NCBI RefSeq assembly: GCF_003614975.1
Contig: NZ_QZWI01000011.1
Coordinates: 62,001-126,000, forward strand
Direction: 5' to 3'
Source: Rahnella bruchi
GTDB taxonomy: Bacteria > Pseudomonadota > Gammaproteobacteria > Enterobacterales > Enterobacteriaceae
DNA length: 64,000 bases
In this document: positions 1-8,173 of the stretch, piece after piece
How the letters are laid out: every line of letters begins with the position of its first letter
How positions within the stretch are numbered: position 1 is the first letter of the stretch
Program-made: the position numbers and the translations under genes
The notes under the pieces: model-generated
What the model was told of the DNA's origin: nothing
Database searches by the model: none
The model's input: the letters and a program-made list of their open reading frames with translations, nothing else

Positions 1-1
1 C

Positions 2-955
2 TGGTTTGTTCCGCAGGCATTAATCAGCGAAAACGGCACGCTGCTGATAACCCTGCTGTTCGGTTACACCCTTTGTTATATGCCGACGCTGGCGCTGACC
101 AACAATATTGCTTTTCACAGCCTGAAAAATATCGATAAAAGTTTTCCGGTCGTGCGCGTGTTCGGCACCATTGGGTGGATTGTGGCGGGGATCTTCATCG
201 GTGTTACCGGCGTGTCGGCCAGCGTAAATATATTCTGGGTGGCAGCGATGTGTTCCGTGGTGCTGGCGGTTTACAGCCTGACCCTGCCGCATACGCCAGC
301 GCCCGCCAAAGGACAGCCGGTTGCGTTACGCGATTTGCTGTGTGCCGATGCCTTTGCGTTACTTAAAACACGTCACTTTTTCGTGTTCTCCCTGTGCGCC
401 ATGCTGATTTCAGTGCCTCTCGGTACTTACTATGCTTACACCGCATCGTATCTGGCGGACGTCGGGATAGGTGATGTCAGTACCGCGATGTCGTTCGGCC
501 AGATGTCAGAAATCTTCTTTATGCTGGTCATTCCGCTGCTGTTCCGGCGCCTGGGCGTAAAGTACATGCTGCTGATCGGCATGCTGGCCTGGTTTGTGCG
601 CTATGCCTTCTTTGCGCTGGGCGTCAGCGAAGAAGGCCGGTTCCTGCTGTATCTCGGTATCCTGCTGCACGGCGTGTGTTATGACTTCTTCTTTGTCGTC
701 GGTTTTATTTATACCGACCGCGTTGCCGGGGCAAAGGTTAAAGGCCAGGCGCAGAGCATGATCGTGATGTTCACTTACGGTATCGGTATGTTGCTGGGCT
801 CGCAGATTTCCGGCGCGCTTTACAACTATCTGGTTGCAGGGCAAACGCTGCCGCAGGCGTGGATAACGTTCTGGTGGATCCCGGCGATGTCAGCGGCGGT
901 GATTGCGTTAATTTTCCTCTTCTCATTCCGTTATCAGGAAAGTGAGAAAGTCTGA
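2..955 (+). CDS. Nucleoside:H+ symporter family MFS transporter, 5' end outside window
   Basis: The reading frame is open from the left edge, so the N-terminus lies outside the window. The visible 317 residues are very hydrophobic and show several membrane helices. The segments RVFGTIGWIVAGIF and the later GVCYDFFFVVGFIYTD are typical of the NupG/XapB/YegT branch of the major facilitator superfamily, which imports nucleosides with protons. The gene is 17 bp upstream of a TIM-barrel isomerase and followed by a LacI regulator, which suggests one catabolic operon for a nucleoside or sugar derivative. The substrate cannot be read from the sequence. Confidence 0.8.
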   Translation, partial: WFVPQALISENGTLLITLLFGYTLCYMPTLALTNNIAFHSLKNIDKSFPVVRVFGTIGWIVAGIFIGVTGVSASVNIFWVAAMCSVVLAVYSLTLPHTPAPAKGQPVALRDLLCADAFALLKTRHFFVFSLCAMLISVPLGTYYAYTASYLADVGIGDVSTAMSFGQMSEIFFMLVIPLLFRRLGVKYMLLIGMLAWFVRYAFFALGVSEEGRFLLYLGILLHGVCYDFFFVVGFIYTDRVAGAKVKGQAQSMIVMFTYGIGMLLGSQISGALYNYLVAGQTLPQAWITFWWIPAMSAAVIALIFLFSFRYQESEKV

Positions 956-972
956 TTTCTTTTGGAGTTGCA

Positions 973-2025
973 ATGAAAACGATTAAAGGACCGGGCATTT
1001 TTTTGTCCCAATTCATCGGATCGGAACCGCCGTTTAATACCTTAGAGGGGCTGGCCGGATGGGCCGCCTCGCTCGGTTATAAAGCGTTGCAGGTACCTTG
1101 TAATCATCCGCACATTTTTGATCTGCAAAAGGCTGCCACCAGCCAGGCCTATTGTGACGAAATCACCGGGATGCTGGCGGGTCACGGACTGGTGATAAGC
1201 GAACTTTCCACGCATCTGGAAGGGCAGCTTATTGCTGTTCATCCGGCTTATGATCTGGCGTTTGACGGCTTTGCACCGGAGGCGGTGCGCGGTGATCCGA
1301 CGGCACGGCAGGCATGGGCAATCAATGCCTTAAAACAGGCGGCATCTGCCTCGCAAAAACTGGGGCTGAAAGCGCACGCGACGTTTTCCGGTTCACTGGC
1401 ATGGCCGTACTTTTATCCGTGGCCGCCGCATAATCAGGTTTTGTTAGAGGAAGCTTTTCAGGAACTGGCGCAACGCTGGCTGCCGGTTCTCGACTGTTTC
1501 GATGCGCATGGCGTGGACGTTTGTTTTGAAATACATCCGGGTGAAGACTTGCATGACGGTGCGACGTTTGAACATTTTCTGGCGCAGGTGAATCACCATC
1601 CGCGCTGCAATATTCTTTTCGACCCAAGCCATCTGCGCCTGCAACATATGGACTATCTGGCGTTTATCGACCGTTACCATGCGCGCATTAAAGCTTTCCA
1701 CGTGAAGGATGCCGAATTCGCCGCCAGCGGCCGCAGCGGTGTTTACGGCGGTTACCAGAACTGGGCCGACCGTGCCGGACGTTTCCGTTCGCCGGGGGAT
1801 GGCGATATCAATTTTAAAGGGATTTTCAGCAAGCTTGCGCAATACGATTACGACGGATGGGCGGTGCTGGAGTGGGAATGCTGCCTGAAAGACGGGGAAA
1901 CCGGCGCACGTGAAGGGGCTGAATTTATCCGCCGTAATATCATTCCCGTTGCTGACCGCGCGTTCGATGATTTTGCTGCCGGTGAAAACGACCGGGCCAG
2001 CGCCCGGCGGATGCTCGGGCTTTAA
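973..2025 (+). CDS. Sugar phosphate isomerase/epimerase (AP endonuclease family 2 TIM barrel)
   Basis: A 350-residue cytoplasmic protein of the xylose-isomerase-like TIM-barrel family. Metal-site motifs are visible: CFEIHPGEDLHDG around residues 180-192, FDPSHLRLQ near 216, KAFHVKDAEF near 238 and VLEWECCLKD near 298, supplying the usual Glu/His/Asp ligands. ATG is preceded by TTTTGGAGTTGCA, a good ribosome site. The close transporter upstream and LacI gene downstream point to isomerisation of an imported sugar or sugar moiety. Members act on many substrates (xylose, inosose, hydroxypyruvate, ketohexoses), so the exact reaction is not assigned. Confidence 0.82.
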   Translation: MKTIKGPGIFLSQFIGSEPPFNTLEGLAGWAASLGYKALQVPCNHPHIFDLQKAATSQAYCDEITGMLAGHGLVISELSTHLEGQLIAVHPAYDLAFDGFAPEAVRGDPTARQAWAINALKQAASASQKLGLKAHATFSGSLAWPYFYPWPPHNQVLLEEAFQELAQRWLPVLDCFDAHGVDVCFEIHPGEDLHDGATFEHFLAQVNHHPRCNILFDPSHLRLQHMDYLAFIDRYHARIKAFHVKDAEFAASGRSGVYGGYQNWADRAGRFRSPGDGDINFKGIFSKLAQYDYDGWAVLEWECCLKDGETGAREGAEFIRRNIIPVADRAFDDFAAGENDRASARRMLGL

Positions 2026-2091
2026 TTCATGCCGCCGGTAAACTGTGATAGCCTCTGAAAAAAATAGCTGACCGCAGGATGTGTTGTCGTT

Positions 2092-3072
2092 ATGTCCATT
2101 CAGAAAATTGCCAAACTGGCTGGTGTCTCGGTAGCGACGGTTTCCCGTGTGCTGAACAACAGTGACTCCGTAAAAAGCAAAAACCGCGAACGCGTGCTGG
2201 AAGCCATCAAGGAAAGCAACTATCAGCCTAATCTGTTAGCCCGCCAGCTGAGAACCTCCCGAAGCTCAATGATTCTGGTGATGGTTTCCAACATTGCGAA
2301 CCCGTTCTGCGCCGACGTGGTGAAAGGTATTGAAGAAGAAGCGGAGATGAACGGTTATCGCATTCTTCTGTGCAACTCGGGTTCTGATATCGAACGCTCT
2401 AAATCGAGCCTCGGGTTGCTCTCGGGTAAAATGGTGGACGGCATCATTACGATGGATGCGTTCTCCAGATTGCCGGATCTGAGCACCATGATTGGCCAGA
2501 CTCCGTGGGTGCAGTGCGCCGAATACGCCGACGCCGGTGACGTTTCCTGTGTCGGGATCAACGACACTGACGCCTCGGAATTCGCCATCCGGCACCTGCT
2601 TGAACGCGGATGCAAACGCGTAGCTCTCATTAATCACGATCTGAGTTACAAATATGCTCAGTTGCGTGAGCGCGGCTATAAAAGCGTGCTCAGCCAGCAG
2701 GGAAACGACTTTGAAGCCATTGAATATGCCAGCGAACTGAGTTTTCACGCGGGCAAGGCGGCGATGGAGAATTTACTGCGAGCCACCCTAAAACCCGATG
2801 CGGTGTTTGCGGTTTCCGATACGCTGGCGGCAGGCGCAATGCGTGCCATTGATGACGCGGGAATGAAAGTCCCGCAGGATATCGCGGTGATAGGTTTTGA
2901 CGGTACGGAACTGGCGGAAATGGTATCGCCGCAGCTGTCCACCATTGAACAGCCTTCGCGTGATATCGGTCGTCAGGCCGTGTCGTTGTTGCTTCGAAAA
3001 ATAGATAATCCCGAAACGCCTGCAGAGCGACTGATGATGGGCTGGCGCTTTATTGCACGTGCCAGTGCCTGA
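2092..3072 (+). CDS. LacI-family transcriptional regulator
   Basis: A 326-residue protein with an N-terminal helix-turn-helix (IAKLAGVSVATVSRVLNN, residues 5-22) and the hinge region, followed by a periplasmic-binding-protein-like effector domain (SNIANPFCADVVKGIEEEA near 63-81; VIGFDGTELAEMVSPQLSTI near 265-284). This is the canonical LacI/PurR architecture and length. It follows the isomerase gene by 66 bp on the same strand and probably represses the transporter/isomerase operon until its ligand is present; this is inference from position. Confidence 0.88.
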   Translation: MSIQKIAKLAGVSVATVSRVLNNSDSVKSKNRERVLEAIKESNYQPNLLARQLRTSRSSMILVMVSNIANPFCADVVKGIEEEAEMNGYRILLCNSGSDIERSKSSLGLLSGKMVDGIITMDAFSRLPDLSTMIGQTPWVQCAEYADAGDVSCVGINDTDASEFAIRHLLERGCKRVALINHDLSYKYAQLRERGYKSVLSQQGNDFEAIEYASELSFHAGKAAMENLLRATLKPDAVFAVSDTLAAGAMRAIDDAGMKVPQDIAVIGFDGTELAEMVSPQLSTIEQPSRDIGRQAVSLLLRKIDNPETPAERLMMGWRFIARASA

Positions 3073-3086
3073 GTAATACGAGAAAT

Positions 3087-3115
3087 CAGGCCGCGCCGGA
3101 AACCGGAACGGCCTG
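3087..3115. terminator. Hairpin between convergent lacI-family gene and hlyE
   Basis: CAGGCCG (3087-3093) pairs with CGGCCTG (3109-3115), with an inner CCGG/CCGG stem. It lies between two convergent gene ends, where a shared terminator is expected, but there is no clear run of T on either side. Confidence 0.45.
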
Positions 3116-3134
3116 TATCTCCCCCTATCAGCAC

Positions 3135-4016
3135 TTATTTCTTGCCATGACGCTTCTGATATTCTTCGCACTGAGTGATCAGTTTCTCTGCTGAAGTTTT
3201 CAGCGCATCCAGCATCAGGTCGTTATATTCGACAAAGAAACGGGTGGCTTTGGTATTCGACTTCATTTCTCCGATAACAGAGATTTCATTGGTCAGTTTG
3301 ACTTTTGTTTCATCAATACTGGTATTGGCTTTTTTCACCTGCGCGGAAAGATCGGTGAAGAATTTTTTCACTGATTCCAGTTTTTTCCTGAGCTCGGGGA
3401 TCATTTTCCCTTCCACCACACCGCTGGCAATCGAATAAGAAATCAGCAATCCGAAAGGCCCGAGAACCAGCCCGGCTGCCGCACCAGCGTAGGCTTCTTT
3501 GCGTAGTTTACTTACCTGATTTTCGAAATATTCGCTCTTCTCGTTAAAGTCGTTCGAGAGCTGGCTATCAAGTTGCAGCAGCTTTCCTGAGGCCTCATTG
3601 AAACTCAGCGAACTTTCTCCCAGAGATTTTTGCGCGGCATCCATTTTAGTGATGCCATCGTCCAGTACCTTGATCAGTATGGCTTTTTGCGCTTCGGCTT
3701 TCTGCTCGTTGTACTCCTTAAACAGGGCCAGATAAGCCTGCAGCAACTGAGTGCTCATTCCGCACCACTCATAAACAGACTGAGTGGCGGTGAAGTATTT
3801 GTCCTGACTCGTCATCAGTAACGTTTTGACTTCACCGACCAGAACAGAACTTTTTTGAGAATAATCATCTTTAAAGCGACTTAATTCTTCGACAGTCTTT
3901 TGGAAAGTATTCCAGGGGATAACCTGGTCCAGGACTTTATTATATAGATCTAACGCTTTATCTGCGGCATCAATAGAATCTTTGATGACTTGCACGGTTT
4001 TTGCTGGGTCAGTCAT
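3135..4016 (-). CDS. hlyE: Haemolysin E / cytolysin A pore-forming toxin
   Basis: A 293-residue homologue of E. coli ClyA (HlyE, 303 residues), an alpha-helical toxin exported without a cleaved signal that assembles ring pores in cholesterol-containing membranes. Nearly collinear segments are visible: ALDLYNKVLDQVIPW near the N-terminus, SVLVGEVKTLLM, ILIKVLDDGITKMDAAQKSL, and the hydrophobic beta-tongue AGAAAGLVLGPFGLLISYSI. The two cysteines of the ClyA redox switch are both present (YEWCG and ITQCEEYQ). The start was placed at ATG 4016, not at an upstream in-frame ATG, because GAGG lies 8 bases before it and the N-terminus then matches ClyA. The last ~10 residues of ClyA after RHGKK are missing. 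In E. coli the gene is silenced by H-NS and activated by SlyA/FNR; the AT-rich upstream region would fit similar control. Confidence 0.93.
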   Translation of the reverse strand: MTDPAKTVQVIKDSIDAADKALDLYNKVLDQVIPWNTFQKTVEELSRFKDDYSQKSSVLVGEVKTLLMTSQDKYFTATQSVYEWCGMSTQLLQAYLALFKEYNEQKAEAQKAILIKVLDDGITKMDAAQKSLGESSLSFNEASGKLLQLDSQLSNDFNEKSEYFENQVSKLRKEAYAGAAAGLVLGPFGLLISYSIASGVVEGKMIPELRKKLESVKKFFTDLSAQVKKANTSIDETKVKLTNEISVIGEMKSNTKATRFFVEYNDLMLDALKTSAEKLITQCEEYQKRHGKK

Positions 4017-4323
4017 ATAACACCTCATGCTGTGATAACAGGGATGAATAAATAAATCAGGCCACCGGATGAGTGACATGAAAATTATAGTGTCGTTATT
4101 TAATTGGTTATTTTATTTTCGCTATTTTCAAACCGGAAATAATTAAATTAACCCTATTTTTATGAATTCACTTGGAAAGTTATCTGGTATAGGCCATCTG
4201 GCCGTTTGATTTATTTGTTATGCGAAGATATACGTTAAATGGCTTTTCGTAATGCCCGGTTTAAATATTTCCTGCCAGCAGGCAGGGTGATTTTATCTGG
4301 TTACTCAATAAGGTAGGTTTCTC

Positions 4324-4557
4324 ATGACAACAATCACACTGGTTCAGGCTTCAGCACATGGGGCAAATCAAATACATCAGATGACAGCACAACCTATGAA
4401 TGTCGTTATCACAGGCCTGCAGGGTGGGAATATTCAATATTCCTGTACTAATGTCCTGGGCACTCTCCGGGGGGCACAATTTGTTGAGATCACTTACGAC
4501 GCCAGTGTTCGTGGTAATCCGCATGAACGGGTAAATGTCAGCTCTGTGATCCTTTAG
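4324..4557 (+). CDS. Small hypothetical protein, 77 aa
   Basis: Not recognised. The ORF begins MTTITLVQASAHGANQ and has an AAGGTAG ribosome site 9 bases before the ATG. The protein is rich in Val, Thr and Asn, has one cysteine, and has no signal peptide or membrane helix; the second half looks like short beta strands (VVITGLQGG, FVEITYDAS). It is transcribed divergently from hlyE across a 244-bp AT-rich spacer containing two small palindromes (GGCCATCTGGCC at 4192-4203; CCTGCCAGCAGGCAGG at 4271-4286). A link with the toxin is possible but rests only on position. Confidence 0.55.
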   Translation: MTTITLVQASAHGANQIHQMTAQPMNVVITGLQGGNIQYSCTNVLGTLRGAQFVEITYDASVRGNPHERVNVSSVIL

Positions 4558-4756
4558 TTTTATTTGTGAATTTGCCCATCAAAATATACTGGCAGAATAT
4601 TTCTGTCAGTATATTGGCATGGAGAAGGGTAATTAAGAATATCGTCGTGCTTTTTTCTAATTCACTGCGCAATCGCCTTCCCGCATTTTTATTGTCATCC
4701 CTGTCACACGTGAAGTATTGTTGTTCGCTCATACAGAGTGTAAAGGGATAAAAAGC

Positions 4757-5530
4757 ATGATCGCCTTTAAATGGTTTAGCCTCGGGTTTGTCCTCGTTTT
4801 ACTGCTGTCTTTCGGATACAGCTACGCCAAAGCCTCGCAGACCCGTGAAGAACCCGCAGGGCAAAGCTGGTCTACGGCGCGACGGGATTCCGCCGGGATC
4901 GCACCGGATCCGGCAAAACTCAAAAGTACCGCCATTGTGCAGATTTATGCCGCACCGACTTATGGCTGGCGCGGGCTGGTCGCCGTGCATCCGTGGATTA
5001 TTTTTAAGCGGGAAGGGGAAACTGAGTTTACCCGTTATGACGTTATTAGCTGGGGCAGTACCAACGTGGTTCGCCGCAATTACGCCATTCCCGATGGCTA
5101 CTGGTTTGGTTCGCAGCCAAGAGTGTTGGTTGATCACCGTGGCGCACAGGCGCAATTGATGATCCCAAAAATAGAAGCCGCCATTAAAAGCTATCCTTAT
5201 CCGCATACTTATCACGCCTGGCCGGGGCCAAACAGTAATACGTTTATGGCGCATATTGGCCGCGAAGTGCCGGAACTTGAACTGGATATGCCGTCGAATG
5301 CGATTGGTAAAGATTACCGGGGGATCACCAATCCGATTGGTTTGCCGCCTTCAGGACGTGGCGTTCAGGTGTCATTCCTCGGCGTTCTCGGCGTCACGCT
5401 TGGCGTGGAAGAAGGCCTGGAAGTCAACGTGCTGGGGCTTAATCTGGGTATTGATGTGAAAAACCCGGCGCTGCGCCTGCCGTTTGTCGGGCGCGTCGGA
5501 TTTGATAATCCGGGCAAAGCGGAGCTATAA
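4757..5530 (+). CDS. DUF3750 family protein, membrane-anchored
   Basis: A 257-residue protein with one N-terminal hydrophobic segment (FSLGFVLVLLLSFGYSYA, residues 5-22) and the rest outside or peripheral to the membrane. The body matches what I know of DUF3750 proteins: VQIYAAPTYGWRGLVAVHPW, a WGSTNVVRRNYAIPDGYWFG segment, and YPHTYHAWPGPNSNTF, with conserved His/Trp/Asn that resemble a hydrolase-like site. ATG 4757 was chosen over an upstream ATG because AAAGGGA lies 8 bases before it and the signal anchor then begins at once. The function of the family is unknown to me. The two-component genes start 101 bp downstream. Confidence 0.75.
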   Translation: MIAFKWFSLGFVLVLLLSFGYSYAKASQTREEPAGQSWSTARRDSAGIAPDPAKLKSTAIVQIYAAPTYGWRGLVAVHPWIIFKREGETEFTRYDVISWGSTNVVRRNYAIPDGYWFGSQPRVLVDHRGAQAQLMIPKIEAAIKSYPYPHTYHAWPGPNSNTFMAHIGREVPELELDMPSNAIGKDYRGITNPIGLPPSGRGVQVSFLGVLGVTLGVEEGLEVNVLGLNLGIDVKNPALRLPFVGRVGFDNPGKAEL

Positions 5531-5631
5531 CGACGTTTGGGGCCATCAGAACCAAAACACAGGCTAGAAAGGAGGCAACCCTCCTGCCAGTATGGTCAGG
5601 CTTTTCATCCGATAAACCAGAGGATCTTTGC

Positions 5632-6957
5632 GTGACCGTTCCAGTGATAAGACGCAGCTTGTTGATGTGGACCATCCTGATGCTGATGGCTCTGATTATT
5701 CCCACGAGTGTGCAGCTGTGCCAACAATGGCAAAAATTTAACCGTGCTTTTGAATACGTGGAACAACAGGTTGCCTATCGTCTCACCCAGAACGCTGCGG
5801 TATTGCCACTGATTTCACCCGGCAGCAATGCGGCAGAACTCAATCACAAGTTTCCCCAAATCGTGGCCATAGAATCACTCCCTGATAGCACTGGGATGGA
5901 CCATCGAATCACCCCGGATGGCAAGGGACGCTATTGGCTCAATAATCGCTGGCAGAAGGTGCGTGAACTGGTGGATTTACAACCCGTCGTCGCGGCGGCG
6001 TTGCAGCATCAACCTTTTCATCGCCTCACGCTTAACTGGCAAAATACTGTGCTGTTTTCTGTCGGTTCGTCCAAGGTGCGTGGGCTCTGGCACTGGTCGG
6101 CGACCTTTACACAAGAGATCCAACCGTTCACGCTGACCGCCAGCGCGTCGCCTCAATGGCAGGCAATCAAAGTCTGGCCAGCATTATTACTGGCAATTCT
6201 GGCCACCGCATTGTCACTTTTGCTTCATCAGTTTCAACGCCAGCGACAGGCGGATCGTCGCGCACAGTTCTATCAGGATTCCCGTCTGAATGCGTTGGGC
6301 GAAATTACCACCGGTATGGTCCACGAAATTAACCAACCGCTGACGGCTATAATGAACTGGCTTCAGGGTGCCCGGCTTCTCCTTGCTAAGGGGGATCTGG
6401 CTCTGTTACCTGACGCTCTTGACAAAGCTTTGGAACAAACCCAGCGTATTGCATTGCTTTTACAGCGTTTTCGAGAACATCTTGAGCAACGCGAAGTCGT
6501 GTTAGATGCCGTCGACGTGAAGCAGACATGGTTGCGTGTTGAGGACTTGCTGGCCAGGGAGATCCGTGAAGGGAATATCATGATTCAACGTCATTTCGGC
6601 CCGCATCCGATCGTAGTGAATGCTGACCCACTATGGCTCGAGCAGGTGCTGCATAATCTGTTAAGCAACGCGATACAGGCTCAGAATCAACAGAAGAAAG
6701 GATGGGTTCAGATCCGATGTCGCACAGAGGGCAACCATGTTTTAGTGACCCTGACCGATGGCGGTACGGGATTTTCTAAAGAGGCGCTTGAGCACGCCCT
6801 GATGCCATTTTTCACCACACGTAACGACGGCATTGGGCTGGGGGGGACGTTGGCAGAAACGCTCGTGTTAAGAATGAATGGGAAGATCACGCTGTCGAAT
6901 CATGCGGACGGCGGGGCATGTATACAGTTGCAATTTCAGACAGGAGAGCCGAAATGA
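5632..6957 (+). CDS. Membrane sensor histidine kinase
   Basis: A 441-residue inner-membrane kinase. Transmembrane helix 1 spans about residues 9-28, a periplasmic domain of ~150 residues follows (no named sensor fold recognised), and helix 2 spans about 181-201. The phosphoacceptor His231 sits in GMVHEINQPLTAIMNW, the HisKA variant of DctB/FixL/TtrS-type kinases. The ATPase domain has LEQVLHNLLSNAIQAQ (N box), LTDGGTGFSKEAL (G1) and the later IGLGGTLAET (G2). GTG 5632 is preceded by AGAGGA at 7 bases. The stop overlaps the response-regulator start (ATGA), so the two are translationally coupled. Signal unknown; a secreted HbpS-like protein encoded just downstream may be an accessory sensor. 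Confidence 0.88.
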   Translation: MTVPVIRRSLLMWTILMLMALIIPTSVQLCQQWQKFNRAFEYVEQQVAYRLTQNAAVLPLISPGSNAAELNHKFPQIVAIESLPDSTGMDHRITPDGKGRYWLNNRWQKVRELVDLQPVVAAALQHQPFHRLTLNWQNTVLFSVGSSKVRGLWHWSATFTQEIQPFTLTASASPQWQAIKVWPALLLAILATALSLLLHQFQRQRQADRRAQFYQDSRLNALGEITTGMVHEINQPLTAIMNWLQGARLLLAKGDLALLPDALDKALEQTQRIALLLQRFREHLEQREVVLDAVDVKQTWLRVEDLLAREIREGNIMIQRHFGPHPIVVNADPLWLEQVLHNLLSNAIQAQNQQKKGWVQIRCRTEGNHVLVTLTDGGTGFSKEALEHALMPFFTTRNDGIGLGGTLAETLVLRMNGKITLSNHADGGACIQLQFQTGEPK

Positions 6958-7601
6958 CAACGCCACAAATATGGTTGATTGATGATGATGCCTCGATCAG
7001 GGAATCTCTGAGTTTTGTATTACAAACGCTGGGCTGGAAGGTCAGGAGCTTTAGTGGCATTACGGCGTTCGAAGAGGACACTGATGTCAGCCCGACATCC
7101 GCAGGCTGTCTGCTGCTGGATATCCGTATGCCCGGTAAAAGCGGGCTGAGTTGGCTTGAGGAAACCTCCCGGCAATATCCGTTGTTGCCCGTCATACTGA
7201 TGACCGGACACGGTACTATTGATCTTTGCAGACGTGCATTTCAGCATGGTGCCTGGGAGTTCTTCACCAAGCCGCTGGATAACAACGCACTCATTGACTG
7301 TATCAGCGAAGCACTGACGGAAAGTGACCTGCGGGCTGCACAGCAAAAGGAATTGCAGGGGCTGGAAAGCAAGTTTGCACAGCTTACCCCGCGTGAACGC
7401 GAAGTCCTGTCATTGCTGGTAGAAGGGCATAGTGCTAAGGAAATCGCCCGCGCCCTCTCATTATCACCCCGCACCGCAGAAGCGCACCGCGCCTCCATCT
7501 TTGCCAGGCTGGAGGTAAACAGCCTTGCGCCAGTCGTCTGGGAGTATGCCAGGCTACAAATATTGTCACAACCTCGTAAAACTACCAGGCAAAAGGGGTA
7601 A
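6954..7601 (+). CDS. FixJ/TtrR-like response regulator (receiver + LuxR-type HTH)
   Basis: A 215-residue regulator. The receiver domain carries the acidic pair in IWLIDDDASIRE, the phosphoacceptor Asp56 in LLLDIRMPGKSGL, Thr in LMTGHGTIDLC and Lys in EFFTKPLDN. The C-terminal LuxR/NarL-type helix-turn-helix is LTPREREVLSLLVEG followed by SAKEIARALSLSPRTAEAHR. ATG 6954 was chosen because it overlaps the kinase stop and is preceded by CAGGAG; an in-frame ATG upstream lies inside the kinase gene. It is the cognate partner of that kinase and probably activates nearby genes, the first candidate being the secreted HbpS-like gene 69 bp downstream. Confidence 0.9.
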   Translation: MTTPQIWLIDDDASIRESLSFVLQTLGWKVRSFSGITAFEEDTDVSPTSAGCLLLDIRMPGKSGLSWLEETSRQYPLLPVILMTGHGTIDLCRRAFQHGAWEFFTKPLDNNALIDCISEALTESDLRAAQQKELQGLESKFAQLTPREREVLSLLVEGHSAKEIARALSLSPRTAEAHRASIFARLEVNSLAPVVWEYARLQILSQPRKTTRQKG

Positions 7602-7670
7602 TTAACCCAATAGTGCGCCCCCACGGGATTCTGCAAAATAAAGGCTCTTACTGATAGCAGGATCCCTAAA

Positions 7671-8153
7671 ATGAAAAAGACACTCTCCGTTTTCACCCTA
7701 CTGGCCAGCGTATGCGCATTACCTTTACAGGCGGCGACATTGACCGAAAAAAACCTTTCTTTAGAACAAGCTAATCAGCTGGCATCCGCTGTGATTCAGT
7801 CCTGTGCCACCCAACATTATAACGTCAGTGTCACGGTGCTTGATCGCGGCGGCAACATAAAAGCGTTGCAGCGTATGGATAATGCAGGCCCGCATACGAT
7901 TGAAGCGAGCCGGATGAAGGCGTTTACCGCACTCAGTACCAAAAATGCGTCAGGAAAAGTGATGGAAGCGGCGCAGTCGAATGCCGGTGCTGCCAACATG
8001 CGCGATATTCCTGGCTTCCTGTTGCTGGCCGGTGGACTGCCACTGCGCGACGGTGATCAGGTGATCGGTGCCGTCGGAGTCGGTGGCGCACCCGGAGGTA
8101 ATCTGGATGAACAATGCGCTCAGGTCGCTATCGATAACGTGTTCAAACATTAA
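7671..8153 (+). CDS. Secreted GlcG/HbpS-family haem-binding-like protein
   Basis: A 160-residue protein with a classic Sec signal peptide (MKKTLSVFTLLASVCALPLQA, cleavage about residue 22). The mature part is a GlcG/HbpS domain (Pfam Haem_degrading): VTVLDRGGNIKALQRMDNAG, SRMKAFTALSTKNASG, IPGFLLLAGGLPLRDGDQV and IGAVGVGGAPGGNLDEQCA. In Streptomyces, secreted HbpS binds haem and modulates the SenS/SenR two-component system. Here a signal-peptide form directly follows a kinase/regulator pair, so it may be a periplasmic accessory sensor or a target of that system. Two mature cysteines are present (QSCATQ, DEQCAQ). Cytoplasmic GlcG-like or PduO-C-like roles are less likely given the signal sequence. 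Confidence 0.82.
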   Translation: MKKTLSVFTLLASVCALPLQAATLTEKNLSLEQANQLASAVIQSCATQHYNVSVTVLDRGGNIKALQRMDNAGPHTIEASRMKAFTALSTKNASGKVMEAAQSNAGAANMRDIPGFLLLAGGLPLRDGDQVIGAVGVGGAPGGNLDEQCAQVAIDNVFKH

Positions 8154-8173
8154 TGTTTAAAAAAGGTTCCGGA

